From the NCBI RefSeq assembly GCF_900215655.1, contig NZ_OBEN01000006.1, positions 27,500 through 91,499 on the forward strand: a stretch of 64,000 bases of DNA. Direction: 5' to 3'. Positions 18,350 through 27,669 of this stretch are shown here, in pieces (positions within the stretch are counted from its first letter, which is position 1; each line of letters opens with the position of its first letter). The translations under genes were made by a program, and so were the position numbers. Under the pieces are notes generated by a model that saw nothing but the letters and a program-made list of their open reading frames with translations, was not told where the DNA came from and did no database searches. Origin of the DNA: Hydrogenobacter hydrogenophilus (GTDB lineage Bacteria > Aquificota > Aquificia > Aquificales > Aquificaceae).

Positions 18350-19096
18350 CTACACTTTTCCCATTCTGTTCAAAATTTTCTCTAACTTTTCCAAGACAGG
18401 GTTGAGAGGTTCTTTTTCTTTTAAGTATTCATACTGCTGTATTGCTTCATTTAGCACCCTATCCACTACCTGTTCTGGATCATCCACAAGGGTAAGCAAG
18501 CTCAGATCCTCTTCTTCTATGGTACCTTGTGGAACCATAACATGACGCATAAATTCAATAAGCTGTTTCCAATATTCGCTTCCGAAAAGGATAATGGGAA
18601 AGCGATGGCTTTTTCCGGTCTGTATAAGCGTAAGAGCTTCAAAAAGCTCGTCAAAAGTACCAAAGCCACCTGGAAAGATAACATAAGCGAAGGAGTATTT
18701 TATGAGCATAACTTTTCTTACAAAGAAATAATCAAAGTAAAGGGACTTAGTTTGGTATTTGTTAGGTACTTGTTCTTTGGGAATCTCTATGTTCAACCCT
18801 ACCGATAAAGCACCGGCATCATAAGCTCCCCTGTTGGCAGCTTCCATTATACCAGGTCCCCCACCAGTTATTATACAAAAACCCATCTTACCAAGCCTAA
18901 AAGCGGTTCTGTAAGCCGACTTGTAAAAAGGATTATCTTCACCTATTCTTGAACTACCAAAAAAAGTTATGGCTGGACCTACATGAGCAAGTTCGTCAAA
19001 CCCTCGGACAAACTCACTCATTATCTTCAGAACGCGCCAAGTATCACCCTGCTTTATCTTAAGCTCTTCTATAAGCCTAAGTTCTTCACTGTTCAT
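18350..19096 (-). CDS. LOG-family protein (TIGR00730, lysine-decarboxylase-like fold)
   Basis: 248 aa. GGGPGIMEAANRGA and PGGFGTFDELFE are the two signature motifs of LOG proteins, which include nucleoside 5'-monophosphate phosphoribohydrolases. The in vivo substrate is uncertain; nucleotide cleavage is the best family-level guess. The start overlaps the upstream secreted-protein gene by 11 bp on the same strand. It faces serA tail to tail with 1 nt between them. Confidence 0.85.
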   Translation of the reverse strand: MNSEELRLIEELKIKQGDTWRVLKIMSEFVRGFDELAHVGPAITFFGSSRIGEDNPFYKSAYRTAFRLGKMGFCIITGGGPGIMEAANRGAYDAGALSVGLNIEIPKEQVPNKYQTKSLYFDYFFVRKVMLIKYSFAYVIFPGGFGTFDELFEALTLIQTGKSHRFPIILFGSEYWKQLIEFMRHVMVPQGTIEEEDLSLLTLVDDPEQVVDRVLNEAIQQYEYLKEKEPLNPVLEKLEKILNRMGKV

Positions 19097-19316
19097 TAAT
19101 GTCCTTTACCATACCCTCAAGCTTTAGAAGTTCACCTTCCTGTGGACTGTTTATGTTCCTTGAAGGTTTGATGGCCACCTTTTTCTTACCTTTCTTAGCT
19201 TTTTTCTTGTGTAAGTGAGTTTTTTTGTGATGGTTATTTGCATAAGCTTGCTGATAAATAGGTTCTAACAGAGTTATACCTAAAAAGAGTGTGAAAATAA
19301 CAGCCAAGTATCTCAT
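19086..19316 (-). CDS. Small secreted Lys/His-rich protein, 76 aa
   Basis: Not recognised as a family. The N-terminus (MRYLAVIFTLFLGITLLEP) is a signal peptide or membrane anchor, probably cut near QAYA-NN. It is followed by a His- and Lys-rich stretch (HHKKTHLHKKKAKKGKKK) that could bind metal or polyanions, and a short acidic C-terminus. The start is the ATG at 19316, set by AAAGGAGG 8 nt upstream; a longer frame also reads through the hairpin and is less likely. The hairpin at 19329-19346 abuts the ribosome binding site. Confidence 0.6.
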   Translation of the reverse strand: MRYLAVIFTLFLGITLLEPIYQQAYANNHHKKTHLHKKKAKKGKKKVAIKPSRNINSPQEGELLKLEGMVKDINEQ

Positions 19317-19328
19317 GCTATACCTCCT

Positions 19329-19346
19329 TTGTCCCTTCGGGGACAA
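19329..19346 (-). promoter_or_regulatory. Perfect 7-bp hairpin abutting the ribosome binding site of the 76-aa secreted protein
   Basis: TTGTCCC pairs with GGGACAA around a 4-nt loop (CGAA on the transcribed strand). It ends at the base before AGGAGG. It is not followed by a T-run, so it does not look like an intrinsic terminator for comM. It may protect the 5' end or gate ribosome access. Confidence 0.5.
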
Positions 19347-19392
19347 TAGAAACTATAAAACAAAACTCTTGAAAATGTCAAGCAACAGCTTA

Positions 19393-20910
19393 TTACACAA
19401 GGAGCCTTTCATCAACTCTAAACTGCAAAGCTTGAGATAAGTGGTGTGCCTTTATGATCTCTTCTCCTTCCAGATCAGCTACAGTTCTTGAAACCTTTAG
19501 AACCTTCATATAAGACCTACCGGTGAGATGGAGTCTGTCCATGGCATATTCTAAAAGTCTTTTGGCTTCACTATCCATAACGCAGTACTTTTCTACCTCT
19601 TTTTCCTTCATCATACCGTTAAAGCGTGTGGAACTGCCTTTGAACCTTTCCCTCTGTATTTGGAAGGCTCTCTCTATCCTCTTCCTGACTTCAGAAGAGC
19701 TTTCTCCTTTCTTTGTATTTAAAAGCTCTTCCTTTTCCACAGGCTCTACCCAAACCTTCATATCTATGCGATCAAGAATGGGTCCAGAAAGTTTAGATTG
19801 ATAGTTCTTTATCTGCAAAGGGGTGCAGGTGCAGGCTTTGTAAGGATTTGAGTAGTTTCCGCATGGACATGGGTTTATAGCACCTACCAGAAGAAACTCA
19901 GCTGGAAATCTAACCTTTGCACTGGCTCTTGTTATGTTCACATATCCATCTTCCAATGGCTGTCTTAGTACCTCAAGGGTCTTCCTGCTAAACTCTGTCA
20001 TCTCATCAAGGAAGAGAATACCTCTGTGAGCTAAGCTTATCTCACCAGGCATAGGAACAGCTCCTCCACCTATGAGAGACACATCAGAGGCAGTATGGTG
20101 TGGGGATCTAAAGGGTCTTGTTTTTACGATGGGATCAGAAAGCAAACCTGCAACGCTATAAATTCTGGTTATCTCAACAGCTTCTTCAAAGGTAAGGGGT
20201 GGCAATATGGTGATCATCCTTTTGGCAAGCATACTTTTACCCACTCCTGGAGGACCAATAAGAAGCAAATGGTGATAGCCCGCGCAACTCGCCTCTATAG
20301 CCCTTTTGGCAAGCTCCTGTCCACACACATCGCTCAAGTCTATATCAAAATTCTGACTCTCTTTTAAAAGTGTCTCTACATCCACTTCTACGGGAGATTT
20401 GGAAATTTCACCTTTCAGATACTCCACAAGCTCCTGCAAGGTACTAAAGCCGTAAACTTCTGTTCCCTTTACTATCGCACCCTCAAGAGCGTTGCCTTCT
20501 GGCACAAAAAACCTGCGATATCCTTTTTCTTTCAAAGATAACACTATGGGCAGAACTCCGTTTATCTTGTTTATCTTCCCATCAAGAGACAGCTCACCCA
20601 ATATGACGGTATCTTCTGACACCTTTATAACCCCCTGTGTTTGCAGTATGCCTATGGCTATAGGAAGGTCGTAAAGGGTCCCTTGCTTTTTCAAATAAGA
20701 CGGTGATAAGTTTACCGTTATCTTCTTTGTAGGCATGCTATAGCCTATGTTTTTGAGAGCAGACCTTACCCTGTCTTTGGCTTCGTTAATGGCTTTATCA
20801 GGAAGTCCCACTATGTTAAACTGTGGGATACCTTGGGATACATCCACCTCCACATCCACCTCAAACCCATCTATCCCCAGCACCCCACCACTCTTTATCC
20901 TACAGAACAT
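19393..20910 (-). CDS. comM: YifB/ComM-family Mg-chelatase-like AAA+ ATPase
   Basis: 505 aa. An N-terminal Lon-like domain (VGLPDKAINEAKDRVRSAL) is followed by the chelatase AAA+ core with GPPGVGKSMLAKRM (Walker A), ILFLDEM (Walker B) and a cysteine-rich zinc insert (NPCPCGNYSNPYKACTC). A C-terminal Mg-chelatase lid closes it. Members act as branch-migration helicases in natural transformation. TATAAT (20918-20923) ends 7 nt before the ATG with no Shine-Dalgarno, suggesting a leaderless mRNA. The promoter region is shared with the divergent flavin-reductase gene. Confidence 0.92.
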   Translation of the reverse strand: MFCRIKSGGVLGIDGFEVDVEVDVSQGIPQFNIVGLPDKAINEAKDRVRSALKNIGYSMPTKKITVNLSPSYLKKQGTLYDLPIAIGILQTQGVIKVSEDTVILGELSLDGKINKINGVLPIVLSLKEKGYRRFFVPEGNALEGAIVKGTEVYGFSTLQELVEYLKGEISKSPVEVDVETLLKESQNFDIDLSDVCGQELAKRAIEASCAGYHHLLLIGPPGVGKSMLAKRMITILPPLTFEEAVEITRIYSVAGLLSDPIVKTRPFRSPHHTASDVSLIGGGAVPMPGEISLAHRGILFLDEMTEFSRKTLEVLRQPLEDGYVNITRASAKVRFPAEFLLVGAINPCPCGNYSNPYKACTCTPLQIKNYQSKLSGPILDRIDMKVWVEPVEKEELLNTKKGESSSEVRKRIERAFQIQRERFKGSSTRFNGMMKEKEVEKYCVMDSEAKRLLEYAMDRLHLTGRSYMKVLKVSRTVADLEGEEIIKAHHLSQALQFRVDERLLV

Positions 20911-20917
20911 TGTATAA

Positions 20918-20923
20918 ATTATA
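20918..20923 (-). promoter_or_regulatory. -10 element of comM
   Basis: TATAAT on the minus strand, 7 nt before the comM ATG. The divergent flavin-reductase gene has TATACT at 20948-20953, 8 nt before its own ATG. Confidence 0.5.
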
Positions 20924-20961
20924 AGATACGCTGGAGAGAAATTTAGATATACTATAAAAGA

Positions 20962-21534
20962 ATGATATTTTTACGCACCCACGAAGCAGATCCTGATGAG
21001 GTCTACAGATTTCTTACAAGGCTTGTAGTTCCAAGACCCATAGCTTGGATATCTACTGTAAGCCCAGAGGGTATAAAAAACTTAGCACCCTTTAGCTTTT
21101 TTAACGCAGTTTGCGACGAACCGCCTATAGTAATCGTATCAATCAGTAGAAGAGACGATGGAAGAAGAAAAGACACAACGGATAACATATTAAGAACGGG
21201 TGAATTTGTGATTAATTTAGTGTCTGAAGAGCTAATAGACAAAGTGGAATTAACCTCAGAAGAGTTCCCACCCCAAGTGGACGAGTTTATGGTAGCTGGT
21301 CTCACACCCACAGAGTCTTTTTGCGTTAAAGCTCCATCTGTAAAAGAAGCGAAGGCTTGGCTTGAATGCAAGCTTTTCAAACACGAAGAGCTCTTTAGCT
21401 ACGACCTTATATTTGGTTTAGTCCTGTGTATCAGAGCGGAAAACCTTGACTACGAACACCTAAAACCTGTAGGTAGGCTTTCTGGCAGGTACTGCAGGCT
21501 TACTGAGATAAATACAAGGGCTTACTCAGGGTAG
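20962..21534 (+). CDS. Flavin reductase-like protein (FMN-binding split barrel)
   Basis: 190 aa. The N-terminal part VVPRPIAWISTVSPEG and NLAPFSFFNAVCDEPP are the conserved FMN-binding blocks of the flavin-reductase-like/DIM6-NTAB group; DNILRTGEFVINLV is the third. It probably reduces or uses FMN, but the partner is unknown. TATACT (20948-20953) ends 8 nt before the ATG, with no ribosome binding site. It ends in a 13 bp tail-to-tail overlap with the next gene. Confidence 0.85.
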   Translation: MIFLRTHEADPDEVYRFLTRLVVPRPIAWISTVSPEGIKNLAPFSFFNAVCDEPPIVIVSISRRDDGRRKDTTDNILRTGEFVINLVSEELIDKVELTSEEFPPQVDEFMVAGLTPTESFCVKAPSVKEAKAWLECKLFKHEELFSYDLIFGLVLCIRAENLDYEHLKPVGRLSGRYCRLTEINTRAYSG

Positions 21535-22157
21535 AACTCCTCGTCCGCATCTATCTGTAGTAAATCGCTCCTTATGCGAAAGACTGAGTCCTGTATGGGT
21601 TGGGTGCTTACCTTTTGCACTTTCCAGATGGTCTTACCCTTCTGGTCTTCTATAAGAAGTGGTACGCCAAGCTTTTCTGACCAGCAAACGCTATGAGATC
21701 TTTGGGACTCTTTTATCAGATACCAATTGCAATAATAATTACCAAGACGGTAGGGCTTTCTCTTCAGAGCTTCTACGCTATAGGTCTTTTCAGGTGGTCG
21801 CCTCAATACGTGTGCCAAAGAGTACCAGTTGTAGAAAGCTCCCAAACGGTAAAGATTGGTTCTGTTTATCTTAACCACTATCGCTTTCTGTCTGTTTACC
21901 ACAAAGTACTGGTAGTCACCATCCTTAGTCTTGAAGGCATAAAGGTCCATCTTGTCATCCGTAGATCTTCTTAACCTTCTGTCCCCATCGCGCCAGTACT
22001 CAAGCCTGTGGCTTTTACCCTCTGCATCTGTGTAATGAACGATCATATGAAGGTACTTTACCGCGTGGGATACAGAAAAGGCTCTCTCCCAAGAAAGTGT
22101 ATTAGAAAAAGCCCACGCATAAAAGAGAAAAAAGAGGGAAAGAAGGCGCAGGATCAC
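21522..22157 (-). CDS. Exported protein of unknown function, possibly LolA-like fold
   Basis: 211 aa with a clear signal peptide (LLSLFFLFYAWAFS). The mature part is beta-rich, with many aromatic residues and blocks such as HRLEYWRDGDRRLRR and KAIVVKINRTNLYRLG. This recalls periplasmic LolA/LolB-type half-barrels, but I do not recognise the family with confidence. The start overlaps the stop of the large lipoprotein phosphodiesterase by 4 nt, so the two exported proteins are made from one transcript and may work together. Confidence 0.55.
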   Translation of the reverse strand: MILRLLSLFFLFYAWAFSNTLSWERAFSVSHAVKYLHMIVHYTDAEGKSHRLEYWRDGDRRLRRSTDDKMDLYAFKTKDGDYQYFVVNRQKAIVVKINRTNLYRLGAFYNWYSLAHVLRRPPEKTYSVEALKRKPYRLGNYYCNWYLIKESQRSHSVCWSEKLGVPLLIEDQKGKTIWKVQKVSTQPIQDSVFRIRSDLLQIDADEEFYPE

Positions 22158-24127
22158 TCCCTCACCCCCTTGGCAAAATCAAAGTAGGTGTAAGTCCTGC
22201 CATTGTAAACTACTTTTTTGATCTGAAGCTTTACGTAGAAAGAGGATTTGGCATTGTCTATGTCTTTCCCGTCTGGGTCAGTGGGTAGTTTCATCTGAAT
22301 ACCGCTTACCTTGTCAGAGTATATGTAGTCTATAGTAGGTCCAGATACAGCTTCGTTACTGTTGACAAGTGCCTCTACAAGAGGTCTGCCATCTGCATCT
22401 AGTAGGCTAATGCCCAGTATTCTGGCTACTGTAGGTGCTACATCCACATTGCCGGTTGGTAGCTTGTCTCTGAAACCTTTCTTAAAGTCAGGACCGTAGG
22501 CTATCAAAGTATTCCTCACGTCTATGGGGCTAAAGCTTCCGTGCATACCGCGCAGGTTAAACATACTCTCAAACTCTATGCCTCTAAAACCTTGTATCAC
22601 TGCATTCTCGTCATAGTCATAGCTGACTATTATGTCTGGGTTGCGCTTTGCGGTATTTTCTAGTCTTACCATGCTCATGGGTAGAGTGCCCGGTATTTTG
22701 CCATAGCGATCATCCACGAATATGGCTCCAAACTCTTCCCTGCTTTGGAGGAATAAGACCACTTTTCTTACAAGGTCTGGGTTACGAGATGGCACATATA
22801 TGTACTCGCTTCCGCCGTTAGAAGCAATCACGATAGCATCTGGGGGTAGGTTTTGGGGTACTTTGTAGCTGGGTGTGGTGTACTTCTGACCCGGCTTACC
22901 GCATACGCTACCATCTGGATCTACCTGAGTTTGGTATACAGTAGTACCATCCGCCTTTATGCCGGACATCACTGGGTCATAGCTACATCCATTTCCATCA
23001 TAAGCCTTGAAACCTGCTCTGGTAAGCAGGTCCGCAAGCCTTACATCTCCAGATACAGAGTAGCCGTTGGGATCAGGAGCACCCACTTGAGCGTTGCCGA
23101 TAGACCTAAGAGGGAAAAGGTTTAGTGGTCCTGATACATTGCTGTGTCCATGGTCAGACACTATTATTATGTCTGTATTGTTGTCTATGCCAAGCTCTTT
23201 GAGCTTGTTAAGGAGCATCCCCAAGAGGTTGTCCATGCACCTCATTGCAGACCTGTAGTTAGGGTTGCCCACTCCGTAGGCGTGCTCGGTGCTGTCTGGA
23301 TCCCTAAACCATATGAGGGTTAGGTTTGGCTTCTTTTTTGGAAGTATGTAATCAAGGTAAACCTTCATCATGTATGTGTTTGCATCGCAGTAAGGAGAGC
23401 CCGATGTGTCTGTAGGGTCAGAGGTAATGCCATCGCTCAGGTTCTTTCTTGGCTTAAAGGCTGTTGGATCTCCGTTATTAGTAGAGAGAGTTATAGAACC
23501 CTGAGGGTAAGCTATTGGTGTTGTTTTAGGAAGTGGGTATCCTGCCTGCTGTAGTTCCTTTGCAAGATCAAGTGGATACACCATCTTTTCGTCGAGTATA
23601 ATACCACCTCTCTTGTAGTCCTGTATGTATGCGGAGCCAGACTTTCCTATAACCGCAGTCTTTAGCCCTGCCTCCTGAGCCTTCTGGAAAAGGGTAGCTA
23701 CCATTAAAAGCTGGTTGTTGTAGTAGGCATTAAGAGTATCCAGTATGGCGTAGTCCTCTGTGAACACAGGTTGGTTATAGTCCACAGGCTGGCCTGCAGA
23801 GTTGTTGCCCTTAGCGCCGGGTGCCCAAACAGTGTTTCCGTAAAAGCCTACCTTATCTGGAAAGCTACCAGTAGCAAAGCTGGATGCGTTTATCATTGTA
23901 AAGGTGGGGTACGTGGAGTGGTTATCCTCAAAGAACACGCCCTCTTGAGCCAGTTTGTAAAGGTTGGGCAAGTCTGTGGGGTTGATCGAGTCTGGGCGCA
24001 AACCATCCCACACAAAGATTATCACATTTCTCTTTTGACCCTCGTAAGAAGTGCCACCGCCTCCACCGCACGATACCGCAAAGACAAGAAAAAAGACTGT
24101 TAGGAAAAACAGAAAACCTTTTCTCAT
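22154..24127 (-). CDS. Lipoprotein of the alkaline phosphatase/type I phosphodiesterase superfamily
   Basis: 657 aa. A signal peptide ends in a lipobox (VFAVSC-GGGGG), so the protein is probably anchored to a membrane outside the cytoplasm, with a glycine linker. The catalytic domain starts with IIFVWDGLRPDS (metal Asp), has a likely nucleophile Thr in HSTYPTFTMINAS, and IIIVSDHGHSNV with the metal-binding DHGH. Substrates could be phosphodiesters, nucleotides or phospholipid heads; none is indicated. The ribosome binding site is GGAGGAGGT. Its partner gene downstream overlaps it. Confidence 0.88.
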   Translation of the reverse strand: MRKGFLFFLTVFFLVFAVSCGGGGGTSYEGQKRNVIIFVWDGLRPDSINPTDLPNLYKLAQEGVFFEDNHSTYPTFTMINASSFATGSFPDKVGFYGNTVWAPGAKGNNSAGQPVDYNQPVFTEDYAILDTLNAYYNNQLLMVATLFQKAQEAGLKTAVIGKSGSAYIQDYKRGGIILDEKMVYPLDLAKELQQAGYPLPKTTPIAYPQGSITLSTNNGDPTAFKPRKNLSDGITSDPTDTSGSPYCDANTYMMKVYLDYILPKKKPNLTLIWFRDPDSTEHAYGVGNPNYRSAMRCMDNLLGMLLNKLKELGIDNNTDIIIVSDHGHSNVSGPLNLFPLRSIGNAQVGAPDPNGYSVSGDVRLADLLTRAGFKAYDGNGCSYDPVMSGIKADGTTVYQTQVDPDGSVCGKPGQKYTTPSYKVPQNLPPDAIVIASNGGSEYIYVPSRNPDLVRKVVLFLQSREEFGAIFVDDRYGKIPGTLPMSMVRLENTAKRNPDIIVSYDYDENAVIQGFRGIEFESMFNLRGMHGSFSPIDVRNTLIAYGPDFKKGFRDKLPTGNVDVAPTVARILGISLLDADGRPLVEALVNSNEAVSGPTIDYIYSDKVSGIQMKLPTDPDGKDIDNAKSSFYVKLQIKKVVYNGRTYTYFDFAKGVRE

Positions 24128-24264
24128 CTTTGTACCTCCTCCGCCTGTGTTATTTTAGGTACTGTATGTTAAAAAATCGTTAATGGTCAGAGTAAGAGCT
24201 TGGGCCTGTATTCCTGAGAACTCGTATACCGCAATGTATTTGTTTATCCCAAGGAGTATATTTC

Positions 24265-24670
24265 TTACTTAAAGACACAGTTTGCCATGGCATCCTTTGC
24301 ACACGCAGAGGCAATATAAGAGTTTCAGCTTAGATTAACCCTGTATGGTATACTTGACACTCTGGTTTACGTAAGTATATACCGCGGTGTAGTCAGTAGC
24401 GGTGCTGAATGCTGTTGATACATTAACTAACTTGTTGGAGGTGTATCGCTTGAGTTTTCTGTACACTATGCTACCATTGTCTAACATACAACCTCTGGCT
24501 ATAGTTTCTGCGTAGGAGCTTACTTTGGCTTTCCTCTGGTACTTTAGGTACTAAGGTATGATCAGGTATGCCAGTATGGCTATGATGGCAATAACAATGA
24601 GTAGATCAGTGAGAGTGAAACCTTTGAGCCGTTCATCCTTGCAGAATAAATCAAGCACATAACTCAACAT
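24265..24670 (-). pseudogene. Type IV pilin / pseudopilin gene, broken by TAG, a 1-nt shift and TGA
   Basis: The minus strand from the ATG 24670 reads a short leader and KDERLKG-FTLTDLLIVIAI, the prepilin peptidase site and hydrophobic helix of type IV pilins. A TAG at 24551-24553 interrupts after YLIIP, but the frame continues as YLKYQRKAKVSSYAETIARG (typical pilin) to a TAA at 24335. One extra base near 24336 and a TGA (where Gly is expected) separate this from a further in-style end, SYIASACAKDAMANCVFK, stopping at 24265. With three small corrections a pilin of about 134 aa appears. This is a recent pseudogene, unless it is read through. Confidence 0.85.
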
Positions 24671-25100
24671 ACTACTTTCCCATAATTTCCCTACTTTGTT
24701 TCAGTTTAAAGGAAAAGCGGTTCTTAAGGAGGTAGTAAGAGCAAAGAGATAATGTTATAGCACTTGTGGAAAAACTTATTATATTGTCAGTAGAGAAATT
24801 AAGCACATAACTGAAGCTTAATATTTCTGTAGGAGCATGCAAGTAGGCAAGAAAAGTAATTCTCCAAAACTGACTTCTCGCTAAACGCTTTATCTTAAGC
24901 TTTCTGCCTGCATTGAATTTTTGTTGTTGAGCACGATTTCTACTTGTTGCACTGTTTCCAGAAAGCCACAGGTATATATTTTTCTTAAGTACGGGAGAAT
25001 ATTTATGGAGAATCTTAGCAAATAGCTAACATAACGGATTTCATATTCTCAAGTCTTATAAGAAGCTCCCTTTCTGGAAAACCCACAAAAAAGACTAATC
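24671..25100. other. 430-bp gap without a supportable gene
   Basis: Stretch between the pilin pseudogene and the DUF499 pseudogene. One minus-strand frame is open for 118 codons (24672-25025) but has no start near its beginning, few acidic residues and no recognised motif, so it is not called. The pilin promoter is expected here; TATAAC- and TATAAT-like hexamers occur but no full promoter stands out. Confidence 0.5.
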
Positions 25101-27669
25101 CTATTGTTCTTCTTGAAACTCTATATTTTCCTGTATTAAGGTTTCCAGTATATTGTCATACTCTGATTTTTCAATGGTTCCATCATATGCTCTTATTTTT
25201 ATCTCTACAGTATTAAATTTTTTGCTTAACAAAGTTATAATCCTTGCCAAAGTTGACGCTTTTCCATGTTGAATCCAGACATGAAGCTTTACTTCATTTT
25301 TCCCAAATCTCAATTCATTCTCTTTATCCTGTTCTTCCAAAGTTTGCACTTGTAAGGTTTCCGCTCCTTGTTTTAGTTCAGTTTGTGTCGTAATGTCTAT
25401 GTTTTGAGACGTGTATGTAAGGACTTCCTCTTGGTATTTTTCTGCCTTTTCTTCTTTACAAAGTTCTGACTTTATAATCACTTCTCCTTCACTTAAGGAT
25501 ACTGTAGGTATTTCATTTATTTTCTTACATACAGGTTTTTCACCTTCAAGATATCCAAAACCAAACAGTCCCCTCTCAACACCCTCTTTTATTCCCTCAA
25601 TGAAACCTTCTTTTGAAATCACTCTCAATTCACCAGGCGTTTTTAGTAGAGCATCGTAGAGCTTTTTTATCTCCAGAAAGTCCCTCTCACTAAGGTATTT
25701 ATCTTTTATCACTTTTGAAGATATCTTCTCAAGTATTTCTCCCTGCCCTCTTAGAAAATTGTAAATTTCCTCGTCAAGCTTAGATTCACCCAAGGTAGGA
25801 ATGCCCATATCAAAATCTTTAAAGCCATCTTTGTTAGGAAGGAATAACTTACTATAGTACTTTCTTATCTCTTCATACTCTCTACTCTCTTGCTGTCTTA
25901 GCCTACTTTCCACTTCCTTTTTTTGGTTTTCTGTTAACTGTAATCTTTCGTCTTGCTTTATGCTTCTAAGAGCGATGAGCTTTCTTATGTAGCTGTATAA
26001 ATTATCTTTATTGTTGTCATCTACGCACAAAAATATCAGTGTGTTCCTATAAATCCTTGGAGTCTCTCCGCAGTTTTCTAAGAAGTCCTTATCGGGTTTG
26101 TCTTTGTTAAGTATTACAAGCTTTAGTTCTTCATTGTGCGGAATGTCCTTAGAGAATTTGGGATGAAGATAAACTTTGATCTTTGGATTTTTTGATATAT
26201 GCCTTCGCAGAATGTTTTGTTCCTCTTGAACTATTTGGTTTTCGGATATGTTCTCTTCTTTTAAGAGTAAAATCCTGTTGAGGTTTGGTTGGTTTTGGAA
26301 TCTAAGATCATCGTCGGAGACGTAAAATAGTTGCCTTTTGAGTTCGTGCAGTGTGGTGTCTATGATGGCACTTTGGAAAGATGGTTCTGCGGTGTAGAGC
26401 TTTAGCTCTTTTAGGCTTATGCTCCTTGTACCTCTTCCAGAAAAAGAGGTCATGAATATGGTGGTGCTAACAACTGTACCAAGCCTATAGGGTTTGTAAG
26501 AGGATTGAAGGGATTCATCAACCTTTTTAGCTCCAGAATTTGGTGAGGTTATGTCTTGGGCTATTATACTGTCCCATTCAGAGCCAATGTGTGTTATAAG
26601 CTCACGCCTTAGCTCCTCATTGCCTAAGTTAAAGTCTCCAAGCCTAATAAAGGGTATTTTTTCATTGATCAAGTCATGTATGACTATGGATAGAATCCTC
26701 AGAGCTCCCCTTGTTCTTTGGAAAGTAGGGAAAGACCCCCACCTTTTATAAAGGATATCTATTACCTCGGGTTTAAAAGGGTAGCTTCTTAGAAATCTTT
26801 CTCTGTAATCTTGTACTTCGTCTTTAGAGAGGAGTCCCTCTCTTAGGGCGTAATTGACAAATTCATTAACCACTTTATTAGCTTCTTTTTCATCCTTTTT
26901 CATCAATGTACTCAAAAAGTCTTTTTCTTATCACACTTTCTATCTCGTCATCTTCTACAGGGCTATGGGACTTTTCTACTCTGCCAACTATCTTTTGTAG
27001 CTGATGGAAGGCCCTTTCTGCGTTTTCGTCAAAGTGCTCCAAAGAGCTAGATGGAAGTGTAAGAACAAGCAAAGCGTTTCCTATCGTTGCTACCGCACCA
27101 GTGAGTTCCTGAATAAAGGCAAGGGTTTGAGAGCCAAGGTTAGAATCACCCACCTTTATACCAGATGCCTTGGTTATGTGTTCAAGAAGCTCGTCTATGA
27201 GTATAAGCACAGGAGCGTTTTGGTTCAGAAGCTTTCCAAGAGCGTCCTTTCCGGGTGCTGTGTCTCCTTTTGTAAGCTCTACCTTTCCCGTAAGCTGTCT
27301 TTCAAGATCTTCCCAAAGCCTAGTGTCTGCGGTTAGGGCTGTTCCATCTAAGACTGCAACCTTTGCGTTCCACTCTTTGGATTTGTGATAGAGTGCTATT
27401 AGTGTGTGAGTTTTTCCGCCACCAAAGGGTGTTTGAAGCTGGATCACCGCATCGCCACCCATACCCTTCAGTCTTGATTCCGCTAAGTTAAGTATGTGCT
27501 TTAAGCCTCTGGTGATGTATGTCTTTTGGACAAAGAGATCAGGGTCCTGATAGTCAGGTTTTGCAGTGCCCTTTGCTACCTGCCAAAGGTCTGCTGCAAA
27601 AACGTCCATAGTGAGTCTTCCCTGTGCTACATCATCGTGGGGTATGGCGATGCTTGCAAAAGGTTTCAT
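25101..27669 (-). pseudogene. DUF499 (PglY/BREX-like) P-loop ATPase, disrupted by a 10-bp tandem duplication
   Basis: Large ATPase of the DUF499 family found in phage-defence clusters. The N-terminal part (27669-26890) has QTPFGGGKTHTL (Walker A) and VLILIDELLEHI (Walker B). It stops at a TGA just past 26890. The rest (to 25101) is in the next frame. The break coincides with two adjacent copies of a 10-mer (CTTTTTCATC on the plus strand, 26885-26894 and 26895-26904). Removing one restores FEYIDEKEANKVV and a single frame of about 852 aa. AGGAGG-type site before the ATG, which overlaps the methylase stop (TAATG). Confidence 0.88.

Noticed and set aside
24672..25025. 118-codon open frame on the minus strand before the pilin pseudogene
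   Set aside because: No start codon near its beginning, hardly any acidic residues, no recognised motif. Most likely an AT-rich open stretch by chance.
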